Shown piece by piece: positions 45,621-58,480 of a stretch of 64,000 nt of DNA (its first letter is position 1; each line of letters begins with the position of its first letter). Origin of the DNA: Pseudoscleropodium purum (Eukaryota > Streptophyta > Bryopsida > Hypnales > Brachytheciaceae); the NCBI GenBank assembly GCA_963969395.1, contig OZ017805.1, positions 124,001-188,000 of the forward strand, written 5' to 3'. A program made the position numbers and the translations under genes. The notes under the pieces are model-generated. The model did not search any database. It had not been told where the DNA came from and saw only the letters and a program-made list of their open reading frames with translations.

Positions 45621-48600
45621 GTATAGTCATTCTATTCATACAACCTTCATGATTTTTTTTAATTACATCCACTCCTTAGTGGTCATTGCAGAAATGAAAT
45701 GAATGCTAAAATATTATTTCGAACTTGCATGTCTCCTTTTCATCATCAATAAAAATCTAGAAGGTGTTCATTACATGTCATGACAATCATAAACTAAGTT
45801 TAGTCTCTAATTTCATAATTTTGAATATGATGAGTTCTTTAAACATCATGAACTTCCAAGTTTAGAATCCATAAATCAATTCTACGTGAAATTTTTTTTT
45901 TAACTTCCTTATCCACCATTTTAGACCAAAAATATAATAAAAATGCTCATTTCAATCATAACAACAATTCATTTATTATATGCTTGATGTTGTCAAGAAT
46001 TCCAAAATATCAAGCATGGTTGTTTCTTAAATTAAAAACTCAGAGTGCCCAAAAATTATTTTGAAAAGCCATGTCTACTATTCCTGATTATTAATATTCC
46101 ACATGATTAATTTTCCAAATTCACTATACTTTACAAGACAAAAGGCACCAAAGTCATGCAATTTCAACTCAAACATGTCCCGATTAATCATTGAAAAGTT
46201 CTAAAAAATCTTTTTTATCTACAATAAATTCTACATAGGCCCCATAAAAATACTTGCATGTTCTAGGGTGTGTCACAACAACAATCTAAATTATCAAAAA
46301 CAAGAAAGCTCTACAAAGTTCATGGTACTTATATGCTTCTTCATGCATAGAAAAAGGTCTACAACTAGCAAAAATTTAGTTTTGTGATGAATTTCCAAGG
46401 TTTACCTCATTTGCAACTTCTACATATATTTTTTCTAGTTATTTATTTAATCATATGAATCTCAAATATCAAGTAAAGGTTCAAAACGGTAACAATCTTA
46501 TACAATGAAAGTACTTCAAGGAAAAGTTGGATCTTAGTTGACTTCATATCAAAGTAAATACATTCATATACTGAATGCTTAAAACATTGGATTATTCTAT
46601 TGGCAGATATGGAGAGAAGCCACTTGACATATCTTCTTAATTGGTTTTCTTTAATTGCTTTCAAGTGCAATGTCTATGTATATTGCAATTGCAAATGTAA
46701 TATATGAGGATATCAATATTTTCATATAAGAATTAGACATACATTTTTCATCTACATTCCGTTACATGCAAAATTGATGAAAGTAATATACATATTGTGT
46801 AGCAAACCTAGCGCCAACTACATTTGAGAAAATAAGAATGTGAAAATATAAAATTTCATGAATAAAACTAACCTAATAAATAGGGAAGGTAAATCATACA
46901 AATTTTTCATGTCTTCAATTTCAATTTCATTTACATCATCCTAAACAGAAAATTGTACAGATCAACAGTACGTACAAATTTCCTCTTTTCCTGCATGTGG
47001 TAGTGCATTCCAATATTCTAAAACAAATGAACGTCTAAAGTAGAACAAACAAGAACTCTCCAATTTTTTTGGCACCCATATAATGTTGACCTTTTGAAAG
47101 ATTGAAATGAAAATCTCATACATTGCAACAGAAAATGAATGTAGAACTTGATGAAAGAATTGTCTCTTGCATGTGGTAGTGAATTTTATTTTGTGGGGGC
47201 ACGCAAACATCTAAAGTGCAACGAATCAGTGTTCTCCTATTCTATTACACCAATTCATTTTCAACCTTCCACAAAAATAGAATGAGGAATTCAAGAATTG
47301 TACTCACTTAATACAAAAATGTAGAACTTGATGCAATGTGGTGGTGCATGCAGTATCTTTTTTTTTGATATGTGAACATTTCAAGTATATGAAACAATTA
47401 CTCCCTATTTTTTGGTACCATTTGAAATTGACCTCATTCAACATTGTTATAGATATTATTACTAAGATCTATGAAACCCTAAATTGTAATGCACAATATG
47501 ATCTTCAAGAAAACATAACCTTAAAATCGATCTATTTTGAAAAAAATTCGAAGTCATATTCCTTACCGCAGAGTACTAATTTAATATAGGCTGAATGGAC
47601 ACGATTCTTTTTTCTGGCGATTTGGAGCGAAATTGCACCAAAATTATTTTCTCTACACCAAGCCTATCAAAAACAATTAGTAAAATTTTGGATGAAATTG
47701 TCAAAAAATTTCGAATTTAAAAACTCCAGTACTACAAACTAATATCGCGACTTCTGCATTTCAGGAGAAATGAAACCAGAAGACCTAGAGAAGGGATCTC
47801 CGCAGTCGTACTCAATATAAGAAAAAAACAGTAATTCCGACTTCGAAAAGAACTCCAAAATCTTTGCAACAAAGTTCCATTCCTCTATAAATAATGAAAA
47901 GTTTTTAGTATGTGTTTTTTAAGTAGTCCATGTAAGACAAAATACGGTAAGGGCATCGTACTTGGAGAATCAAATTGATAGTTATCTTACTAATAACACC
48001 CTTTAGTCATTTTAGTCAGAGTGCTAAGAAAATAAAATAAAAAAACGCACTGTATGCATTGCAATTGCGCCTTCCGTTGTGGACAATGTCCCAATGACAA
48101 AAAGACACATCACTTGCTGGAAGTCAACGAGCATTAATAATCAGAATCTTGGAAAGGCAGCTCACCCACTACCAATTGTGGGGATTGTGGTTTAATCTAG
48201 AATTAGAAGACGCTTTACAATGTACAGTTGTCATAGGCATGAGGAATCTCAGGACATCTGAATTTAGAAGGAATGTGTTCAAAATCTTGGATACGGTTGG
48301 CGCCCTTTCGTTCCCGCCAGGATGTACAATGTGCGTCGCTAATCCAACTGCAGACATCTCCTTCTACCTTTTCCCTCCACTGAAAGGACTTCAGTGAGCG
48401 TTGCATAGTTCGTGTGCGTCTTTCCCTTGCGTTGTTTGGTTTAGTAGAGAAGTTTAGAAGTTCTGAATTGTCTCTGTATTACTATCACGTTGTTCTCGTC
48501 AGCCACCTTCAACGAGGAAGCACTGCATCGCACACCTTCACGTGTAATGCACTCCACCTTCTTCATCAGTATAGAAGTTTTCGTAACTTATTTAGCATAG

Positions 48601-48876
48601 ACGAGGTTTATGTCATCTGTCACTCCTCTCCCTACAATTACAGTGCGCATGTCTTCACTTGTCATATACGCTTTCCATGTTCTGTCAATTGCATTGCAAA
48701 GAATTTTCAATTTCGAAGCTTGATCTGAGATTGCAAATGGTCAGAGAATGTTATTGTCCGATGGGAATTTTCCTTAAATTTCGGAATTACTAAAAATAGA
48801 AGGTTTACACGTTTGAAATTTACGATGTCGAAGTGCCAAATCAGAAGTGATATATGAGTAATTCTCTTACTTGCAG

Positions 48877-50024
48877 TTTAGCTCGGGCCGCGCTGAAATG
48901 CAGTCAAGCAGGGTTTTTTCAATTTCATTTCTACACGTTCCTATAAGTCTTGCCACTATGAAATTAGATTGCATAATGCACTTCAGCGCGACTCGCGCTG
49001 AAGTGCAAGTCCTGATTTTTAAATGAAGTAAATCGAGATTAGAGATGAAGTCAGACTCGCCACTAATTTAGAAAACAGCATATCAGTTTAGCGCGAGTCG
49101 CGCTGAAGTGTATTCAACGAATTTTGTTTTGAAATGGATCAAGAATCCGGTCTTGATAAAACGCCATATATTTCATGATTTGGACTAGAAATGCACTTCA
49201 GCGCGACTCGCGCTGAAATGCATTACCGTGTCCCAATTTTGTTGTCATGTTTGGGAAATCCAATATATGTCTTGATATTGAGTTTTATGGTAGTGGAATG
49301 AAATGCACATTAGCGCGACTCGCACTGATGTGCATTTATGTATGTCTAGATTTAAGTGCATTCTGAAGTGTCTGAAGATGACTAGGAATTCATATTCATA
49401 TTTGGAAAATAATGTTACTTAAGAGCTAATATAGCGAAAATGATGTTATTGATCTTCATTATGGAATATAATACAGCCTCCATTCTCATGCACTTTGTCG
49501 TCGGAAATAGATCATTGAACTGTACTTTAGCGCGACTCGCACTGAAATGCATTCTACTATACTCGTTTAATACAAAATTTCTTGATGCCTGCAGGTGTGA
49601 TGTGTAAAGTCGTCATGTGTTTTTACTTAATCAGTACTATGTCATTGTTCCACTTCCATGCATTCTCTCTAAATGCATACGGTTGTTCATTAATCCATTC
49701 AAAATTCTGGAGAGTTCATTCGAATTTTAAGTTCACTATGATGCACGGGAAATTGTTATTTCCCTATTGTCCTCTACAGTTGTGGTGGACAAATGTTTTA
49801 TAGATAAATGATTTTCATTTCCTCCAAATTCAAAATGAAAATCGATAGAAATTTATGTGATTTTCTTTTTGGTTTGTGTTCTACTAAATTCCAGTATATG
49901 GCAGTAGATATTACTTTTTAACCGAACTCTGTAAAAGTAATATGAAAATCAATGTTATTGGAATGTGTATGTATTATTTGTGTTGTTCTCTGTGGAATTG
50001 TATTTTAGCGCGAACCGCGCTGAA
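48877..50024. repeat. Element A palindrome cluster 2, seven sites upstream of the transposase gene
   Basis: Sites at 48877-48897, 48982-49002, 49087-49107, 49197-49217, 49309-49329, 49526-49546 and 50004-50024. The site at 48982 is a perfect odd dyad, TTCAGCGCGA-C-TCGCGCTGAA. Start-to-start distances are 105, 105, 110, 112, 217 and 478, that is close to multiples of about 108 except the last. The last site lies 68 bp before the ATG. Confidence 0.92.
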
Positions 50025-50091
50025 ATGCATTTCTTTACTTCACTGAATGCACTCCTCCTGAAATTGTAAAATTCTTTCAAGTCACTTTTCC

Positions 50092-52800
50092 TTGTTCCGT
50101 TCTTCGTCTTACTCTGGTGATATATCTTCGACTGGCATGCCAGTCGGGGAGATGGATGAATCAGATGAGGAGTTCCATATTCATGAGGAAATGATGGAGG
50201 ACTTACCAGACTGCGAAGGGCTTCTGCGTTCGTTATGGAACATGAAATGTGTCACCCTATTCAATGAAGATGGAGTACTTGTTGGTGAAGGTACTTGCCA
50301 TAATGTAAATTCGGACCTTGTTAGCGGAGCAGATGGTCCCCTTGGTGACACTCATGTAGCAGTGTTTATTTCCAAGTCACATTCCGATGTCGATATCTCA
50401 AGAGAGAAAATTTATTCACTCATAGCTTGGCCTATTAAACTCGTTCACTATCGAGGAGCAAGTTTTCATGACCACGAAGTCCGAGATAGGTACAACTCTC
50501 TCTGAGCGAGAGCCTTGAACTCAAACTCTTCTACATCGATACGACAGTATTCAAGCATGTCAAGAAACCCGCCTTGTGAAACCTCTTTGAAGTCGAGGGC
50601 TCTGCTTACAGAACAATCCATCAATGCAGTGTCTAGCAAAGTTTGTTGTAGTCGAAATTGTGTTCAACCGTTTCCTAGAGAGAAGATTCGGGCTTTCCGT
50701 GAGCGCATGTATCATAATTCCACATTCAAGCATAGATCCTTCATGAAGCTGGATGTCCACAGACAATATCATTATAATTCCCGTGGGAAAAGGATGGTCA
50801 CAGTTGAAGAGGTCCCTGTCTGCATGCGAGCTTGGATGCATATTTCTGGGGTTCCACAATCCACATTCTTTCGCTACCAAACACACGTGAAAGATCATCG
50901 AGAAGCAATGGAACATGGTAATACAGGAATGTCAAAACCGAGGAAACATACTCAACAAGCTGCTGTTTCATTGAAGTGCATCCTTGAGAAAGAAGCCGAT
51001 CATATGCCACATCGTACTCGAACTATGAAGTCTGGGGAGAAGGTTGTTTCCATGTGTCTTCCCTCTACCTTTCAGTGGAAGGGAAAGTTGCAAGAAATCA
51101 ATGATGTTAATGCAGCTTTTGGATTGAAGGATATTTCAACTTCGAATTTAAGTAAGATCAGGTCTTCAAAGTTTCCGGAGTATGAAGTCAAGAAGCCCGG
51201 GGACAATTTTGCACGATGTGCTACTTGTGACAAATACAAAGAGCTCAGGAAGGGTGCTCTTGTTGGTTCCAGCAGTGCTTTGATGTGGCAACGGAGGTTG
51301 GACAATCACCTCTCTACTGCTCATGCTCACCAGGACTTGTACTATATTAATCGTTTCTGGTCGCTAACTTCTCCGCACGAGTGCCTCACAATTATGCATG
51401 ACAAGATGGATCATTCTAAAACTGCTTGTCCGGTTTTCTCACACAAGAGTAAAGACACTGATGGCTTGATGAAGTTGCTTGTATCGGTCACTGGAATGAT
51501 TGCGCATGGCCATGGTGATGTGCGGTATGCGCATTATGGATTGGATCTCTTTCCCCATGATTCAAATTATACAATTGGCTCTGTGGCAAAGTTGTTGCGA
51601 GATCTTGAATTGCCACCAAAGGCGTCGTCTCAAGAGTTGTTTATGAATTCGAAGTCCACGAATTTGTTTAAGGCGGTGCTCAAGGGAAGTGAGATTTGCA
51701 AAGGTTCGCTTCCTGAAGTCCCAACAACCTCAGTTCCGGCGACAGCATTGCCACCTATTCTTATTATGCAGATGGATAATGCCACTGGAGACAACAAAAA
51801 CAGATATGTATTTTGTTTTTGGTCCCTACTTGTTGCAAACAAGATCTTTCGTGAAGTATATGTGAATTTCATGATTGTTGATCATACGCACGATGACATT
51901 GATGCACTATTTGGAAGATGGAGTATGCAGCTAAAGAAAGAGAACTTCCCTACAGTGCCAGCGTTGATGAAATCATTTATGGATGTGGATTCCACTCCGA
52001 CTATTCCTCACCTTATAGAAGAGGTGCCTGATTTCAAGAATTTCATTGCTGGTGCATTTGTAGATGGTGCTGACATGCTCGTTGGACACACAAGACCACA
52101 ACAAGTAAAGTTCTATTTAGATTCAACAGGGTGTCCTGTTATGAAATACAAGTTGTTGTACACTGATGGGGATTGGTTAGGGGAAGGTGGTAAAGGCATT
52201 AAGTTGTGGAAAGAAGATGCTCAAGGACAAAGTTTGTGGCCACGTGGTGTACCATTACCAATTTCATTGAAGTCAATGAAGGGTGTTGAAGACATTGTGA
52301 AAGGTATATCTGGATTTATAAAATACTGGGAGAACCTATGCAATGCGGACAACAGTGGTGAATGTCGAAGGCGCTATGAACATGTGGTACACTACTGGCG
52401 TGATGTGAAGGTAGCGCTACAAGATCCAGTACCTACATTTACTTCTTTGAAGGATGGTTTTTGGCCGATGACTCGAATTGGAGCAGCTCAAATAGATGAA
52501 CTAAATGAAGAAGGTGAAGTTCATGAAGAGTTTGGAGAAGATGAAGCATATGTTGGGCCTTTGAGTGGTCGCCCACAACCATCTTTCAAGGTGGGACGTG
52601 ATCTCTTTTTCAAGCAAGCAAGCACTCCAATGTCACAACAACTTGCATCATATGCTTTTGAGGCTATACCATGCCTAAATTCCCGTGAGGTTATGATAAT
52701 TCACCCTTGGCCACAAACCCTTGGAAACAATGAAATGTGGACTTTGACACACCTGCAATATGCCTCCAAGCTGACAAACAAACATCAATCCTTTCCATAG
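50092..52800 (+). CDS. Element A DUF7869-type transposase-like protein, with one internal TGA and a chimeric C-terminus
   Basis: Two collinear open stretches (50092-50502 and 50506-52800) in the same frame, split only by TGA at 50503. Element B has CGA at that codon, so a single CpG C-to-T change explains it. Landmarks are LPDCEGLLRSLW, a Cys cluster (SSKVCCSRNC), a CxxC (CATCDK), LTIMHDKMDHSK, LLVSVTGMIAHGHGDVRYAH, and then the DUF7869 core QMDNATGDNKNRYVF and DHTHDDIDALFGRW. The Asp/His-rich core is typical of this RNase H-like family, which is often annotated as hypothetical in plants; a transposase role is inferred from its element context. True homology to B and D ends at about 52604 (PSFKVGRD). 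The last 65 codons are antisense of element C, so the native C-terminal extension is missing. Confidence 0.8.
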
Positions 52801-53460
52801 TGACTATTCTCTTACCTTCAACGTTTGGATAGACTTGTTGATGTACATCCAACTTAATGTGGTACTGGAAATCAAATGTAGTATTTTGGTACATATGTTT
52901 CCAAAATGCCTTTATTTTCTTCCTTGGAAAAGGCTAAACACAGTTCTTTGCACAACATACTTTTCTAGAAATTGAGTGGATTGACTACTACATCAGCAAT
53001 TCCTTAGCCTTTTTATTAGTTTGAATTCGAGGATTTCTAACAATGCTTGTGTACGGTCGCGTTTCTAAAGAAGGTGGCTACAAGAGGCTTTCTTGCAAAT
53101 GGTTGAACACATTATAAAGCTCGTGATTGTGAAGGCTTGTTCCATTCAAGAACACATGTTGAATATGCTAGGTCCACAGAGAGTACCTCCAAATGTCCGG
53201 AACATCTGCTACATTTAGAGACTTCAAGATTTGGACGGCCACAAGTTAATCTCCAAGGGGACCATCAGATCTAGTGACGAGATCAAAGTTAATGCTGTGA
53301 CAAATTCCCTCCACAACATGCATTCCAACCGCACTATGGAGATCAACAATCTTCGTCATCTAGAGATATCTAGGGATACCTTCACATTCAGGAATATCAA
53401 TTTGTATAGGAACATTTTCAATCTCCCCTTTGTCAAACTAGTACTCTGATATGAGTTGTT
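52605..53460 (-). pseudogene. Element C DUF7869-type transposase-like gene, 5' fragment
   Basis: On the minus strand from 53440 downward: PECEGIPRYL, VDLHSAVGMHVVEGICHSIN, LVAVQILKSLNVADVPDIW, then MYQNTTFDFQYHIKLDVHQQ and IDVCLSAWRHIAGVSKSTF, and finally PQKHMMQVVVTLECLL. These match the N-terminal third of the A and B genes. It ends abruptly at about 52605, where the A transposase sequence begins on the opposite strand. Stops are frequent. The DUF7869 core of C is absent from the window. Confidence 0.75.
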
Positions 53461-53561
53461 GTGTGAATTCTATAATGTCTACAAAAGTATAAAATAATAT
53501 TCAATAACAAACTCCACTATATCAATTTAGATCTAAATAATGTAATCAAAGAAAATAGAAA

Positions 53562-54593
53562 TTCAACTCGAGTCAAGTTAAATAAACAATGTGCATGAAA
53601 AAATATTTACACTATGAACACGACCACCTAAGATAAAGTTTGCTTATATTAAATTTATCGAAAATTGATCACTCCTACTACAACGCTTATATTAGACAAT
53701 TATGAAAAATAAAGCTACTAGTCAACAATAATAGAAATGTAGATATTATAGTATTTTGTACTCCAATTTTGATATAAAAGGCAATTAAAAAAATTACTCA
53801 TTTAATTGAATGATCTAACAAATACAACGAGGAACAAAATAATTATTCAATAACAACAAACATTTCACTTATTTAAATAGACTCACTACATCAAATTGCA
53901 ATTTAACTCACATTGAGTAGAATAGTACCCTTCAAATCATATAATGAAAAAACAAATCATTTTGACATAAGTACATCAATGACATCCTCTTAAAACAGAA
54001 AAAAATATTTAGAATAAAAAATATTACAAGTCGACTAGGATAGTAGAGATAGCATTTTAACTCAAATAAAGTTAAATCACTAGTTTGGCTATAATGATTT
54101 CACATGAATGTCAACTAATTTCAAACACACTATTTTAGATTAATTGATTCATTTTAGATGCATGAGTGTTTTCACTGAGAATCGCAAATGTACTATCTTT
54201 TTGGAAAACATAGAGGTAAAGAGTAAATACTTGATTTAATTTTGCCCATTTAATTACATTTGGAGTGATATAGAATAGATCAGTTTAGTTTCTATATTCT
54301 AAAAATTTCTTGTCAATCTAAGTTTGTTATTTTAAAATACGGAGTTTATATTTCTACCGATACTATATTAACATAAATTAATTTTAAATCAAGTTGACCA
54401 GAGCCTTACAAATCACATAGGGATTGATTTACCAAACTACAATTCATCTCAAGTCAAGATGAACCAATTCAAATATATATTAGATACTGAGATGTTAGAA
54501 ATTGAAGGTCATCTCGACTCAAGTAGATTCTTCCAAAATATATTTTTGAAACTATGATGTTTGGATTTGTAGTTCATCTTGGCTTGAGTTGAA
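53562..54593. repeat. Element C palindrome cluster next to the transposase fragment
   Basis: Sites at 53562-53582, 53902-53922, 54056-54076, 54443-54463, 54508-54528 and 54573-54593. Examples of arms are TTCAACTCGA / TCAAGTTAAA and TTCATCTCAA / TCAAGATGAA. The last three are spaced exactly 65 bp apart. All lie upstream of the leftward C gene, as in A and B. Confidence 0.65.
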
Positions 54594-55711
54594 TTTCATG
54601 TTTCATGTTTCTAGAATTGGTTGGTCCCGTAAAACCCAGCACAAATGTCAAGACATCAAAAAAATTCCTTTGCCACAATTAAGTAGGAAGTGTAGAACTA
54701 TGCATCAAAAATTGAAACAAAAAGAGAGCGAATCGACGAAATAGTCGAAACTATGTACATTACATCAAAATATACGTATTCATTTGAACTCTATTCATTG
54801 AAAGAATTGTTTTTGAAAGATTTTTGAAACATCATAAGGACATAAAAATGAATATCAATTCTATTACAAAACAAAACAATGCACAATACAATGTTGATGG
54901 GATCTTATATTGGTCAATCATGTACCTGAGCTAACTGACAAAATTGGTCACAAAAAATTCAAAGACTATGTTGAAGTCACATAGTGCAAGCACACCATCA
55001 AGCTTTGGGAGTCTGCTAGTGCAAACACAACATCAAGAATAACGGAGTGCAAGCACGAGCAAACAAAATTGAACAAGAGAAAATGACATGAAGAACTTCG
55101 CTTGGAAGGAGATAGTGTAGCACCCAAAAGTGGGAAGAGTTTAGTAGGAAGGAATGTAGGGAGATTCAAACAATTCCATGTAATTTCGAGAGAGGAATCT
55201 CTATTTACATAAAGTAGCCACATGCCTCATTAATGGAAGGAATTTAGACTGCTGAAAAGTGGTTGTTTTACGCCCTATGTTCTTACAAAACAACTACAAA
55301 AATCGGAGGATAACAAAATTGAGAAAAAGACCATACTAATATATTCTATTTACATTTTTGTTTTATGCAAAATTATCCTAAAATATTGCAGTTGTTGTTA
55401 TACAAAACCGTATTTATTCAAAAAAAATTCTTTTTGCTTGGAATTCCTTTTCAAAAACCGCATTTAGATATTTCTGAATTTTGATTGATGCACTTTAGAA
55501 CATTTTGTATAACTTTAGGAAAAGGCCCCCCCCCTTCCCAGTAGTGCAAACTCACACTTTGTCGAAACTTCAGCAAGGTCTTTGGAAAGTAACTCCCTCC
55601 TAAACTGGGCCAATTAGAGTGCTGTCATTCTTGATTTCCCTGGCTTGTGGATTAGAGCATGGTTGTTGGTTTGTTTAATTTATGAATTTGTAAAAAGTTT
55701 TAAAGTTTTAA

Positions 55712-55741
55712 GGTTTAGGGTTTAGGATTTAGGGTTTAGGG
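55712..55741. repeat. Telomere-like motif in the core of C
   Basis: About four TTTAGGG units, one reading TTTAGGA. Confidence 0.75.
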
Positions 55742-56899
55742 TATAGTAGGGTACTACGCTGCTCTTCCAATAGGGTAGAAAATGACAATGGAGAATCAAA
55801 AAATGTCCAAAATGTGCGGACACTTTATGCTTGCATGTTGACCTACTATCATATCAAGTATGCATCTTCCAATTCTAATTCTATACAACCATTTTAATAC
55901 TGGCATAAACTTTGAAGACTTATCTAGCAAATAAAAAGGAGTGGTATCCGCATTTTAGAGGACAAGCTATTAGGATTTGGGGAATTAACCCATATATGGT
56001 GGATGCATCTATTTTCTGTATTGACATTACTTTTAAATTCATGAACCCCTCACGAAGTGACTTCTTTTAGTTGTTAGTATATTTTTAAAATTCTTTTTAA
56101 AGTCTAATTTTAGAATCAATAATTTAGTTTAGGAAATGATTGATTATGTTTTTTCTATTCAATCTTTGGAAGTAGGCTACCCATTGCAAACTACACTTTT
56201 GGTAGTATTTATGGCTCTGTAAAATGAGCCTCAATTACACTATAACTTTGAAAGATGTCATATTAGAATTTTTTTTTAAATATGTATACTAAATTTTGGA
56301 AAGCCATAAATTCATTGGGTTTATATACCTTATTAGGACCTTTAAACTCATATTATACTAGTGAATGATTTTTTTATATTTTACATATAAAAGAAGGATT
56401 GAAAATTTTTAAATAACTTTTGTAGTTTTCACACCGTCATGGTCAAATTTTATAATCATTCAATCTAGAAGTGATATTGTTCATATTTTTTTCACATGTA
56501 CTCTCTTATATAACTAGTATGACTTTGTATGGTTACATTTCAAAAAGAAATTGAAACACATTTGTATATTTCTTTCTTGTTCAAATTTAAAAAACTCATA
56601 TAAGATCAAAAAATGCCTTGGGCATTTTAAAGTTAAGGTTAATAGATATATGTTTCAAAATCCAATAGGTCAATCATTGAAATCATACAATTGAATTAAA
56701 AATGAATACAAATGAAGAAATAGAAGATAATAAAAATTTGTGAATCCACATGAATATTAAACATATGCCTATTTTTAATAATTTCCTTCTTGAATTTTTT
56801 TTTTAAATTCATTCAAATGTATCCCATACTTTAAGGGCCATAGATTCCAAAAGTCTTGCAAATCATACAAGACATTGACCCCAAAGAAGTGGAAGTTCT

Positions 56900-58480
56900 T
56901 CATACTCTCAATTAAATAGAAATGGTGAAGTTCTCATTATTGTAGATTGACTATAAGAATATAAATTCCTTAACATCATAAAAAAATGAGAGCTAAAGTG
57001 GTTGCAGAAGCTATAATTACTCTTTACTATAAGAATTTAAAAAATATATTTCATTTGTGGGCATTTCTCATCATTTTCTAGGTGAATTGAAAAAATAGGA
57101 GGATGCTAAAAATTTCGTGGCTTGTACTTTAATAGCCCCCAAAATACAAAATAATGGAGTTCATAAGAATATGATCAAAAGAAGTTGAACCAATTGTAAT
57201 TACTCATAACCAAAATATAAAAATCCAACAAATAAGAAGCATTCATGGTGATTTTGAAAGAAATTCTAGGTGAAGTCTAAAAAAATTGGGAAGAACTAGG
57301 CTTATACTTTATAGTTACCAAAAATAAGAAGTCATGGAATTCATTTAAAAAAACATCCCATTAAGTGGTCAAAGTTGTAATTATTAAAAAGTAGAAGAAT
57401 TCATAAATATATTTCTTTCATGGTCATTTACTATCCACTTCTATGTGAAATAAAAAAAGAATATGCAAAATTTGAACCCTATATTTTATAGGACCAAAAA
57501 AGAAGTAACAGAATTCTTTTAAAAAGAGATCCATAGAAGTTCAATGTTCATTTCAATTATTCAATCATAAGTATAGAAATTCAAAAAAATATTACATTTA
57601 TTGTCATTTTGAATGAACTCCTACGTAAAATCCTTAAAAATTAATGGCACCAAACAATTATTTAAGCCTTGTACTTTATAGTTTCCAAAAAAGAAGTCAT
57701 AGAATTCATTTAAAAAAGACATGTACATTACTTATGGAAGTTGCAATTATTCAAAGGTATACAAATATGTAATCATATTTCATTCATGGACACTTTCAAT
57801 CCACTTGTATGTGAAATTTTACCAAAATTATTGAAGAAGTATTGGGCTTGATACTTTGAATAATGGCCAAAAGTCTTGTAAGTTCATCTTTCTTATATAC
57901 ATTCAAATCAAATCAAAAGAAATTGTATAAGTTGTAATCCATTTTAAGTCTACAAAAATTAATCAAGAAAATCTCTTTCTTGCATGTGATCACTCATTTT
58001 CCATCATTCTTTATGTGGGGTTTCAGAAAGTAGGCAAAAATTGCACCTGGATTCTTCTTTAGTGTCTAACAAAATATTAAATCATACAATGGATACCATA
58101 TAAAAATGAGTTCCTATAGAAATGCCAAAGTTTGTACTTTTGTCAACTGAAGTATAAGATTGCATGAGAATATTGAATCATGGGCTATTTTAAACAAGAT
58201 CTTTGTGTATGTAGAAAATTAGGCAATCAAATAAGTGTGCCCTACTTTTTGATGGTCATATGAAAACCTTGAATGGAATGAATATAAGACAAAGATCTAT
58301 ACAAAATTTGAAAATGGATAATTATACACTCAAGTAAGAAAATGTCCAAAAATATTCTATTTCTGACCAATTTTAATCAAGTTGTAGGTGAATTAAGAAG
58401 ATGGATAATTATTGAAATGTGCCCTTGTCATTAATATCCACAAAAATAAAAAGTCATAGAATTTGTACGAGAAAAGAAGA
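56900..58480. repeat. Diverged tandem repeats of about 180-190 bp in the core of C
   Basis: The words AAGAAGTCATAGAATTCATT, GTTGCAATTATTCAAA and TTCATGGTCATTT recur in the same order roughly every 180-195 bp (for example near 57310, 57492 and 57685). The copies are degraded and the array limits are uncertain. Confidence 0.5.

Larger units (their letters stand above)
42553..48876. other. Element A core, mostly noncoding, AT-rich
   Basis: Lies between the two A palindrome clusters. The left 1.2 kb looks like spliced leader for the leftward gene cluster. Donors on the minus strand are CCATTCCAG/GTACTT (42779), CACTTTG/GTAAGT (near 43036) and TTTCTCAG/GTACTT (near 43312); an acceptor TTTTCAG lies near 43084. 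A GC-rich Pro-codon-like minisatellite follows, then 4 kb of AT-rich DNA with diverged repeats of about 175 bp. The stretch 48.1-48.8 kb has more balanced composition and may be the leader or promoter of the rightward gene. I see no protein gene of known type. Confidence 0.5.

Noticed and set aside
36007..50024. Palindromes as RNA hairpins, riboswitches or terminators
   Set aside because: Ten-base arms around a single central base leave no room for a loop, and the symmetry is of the DNA-dyad type.
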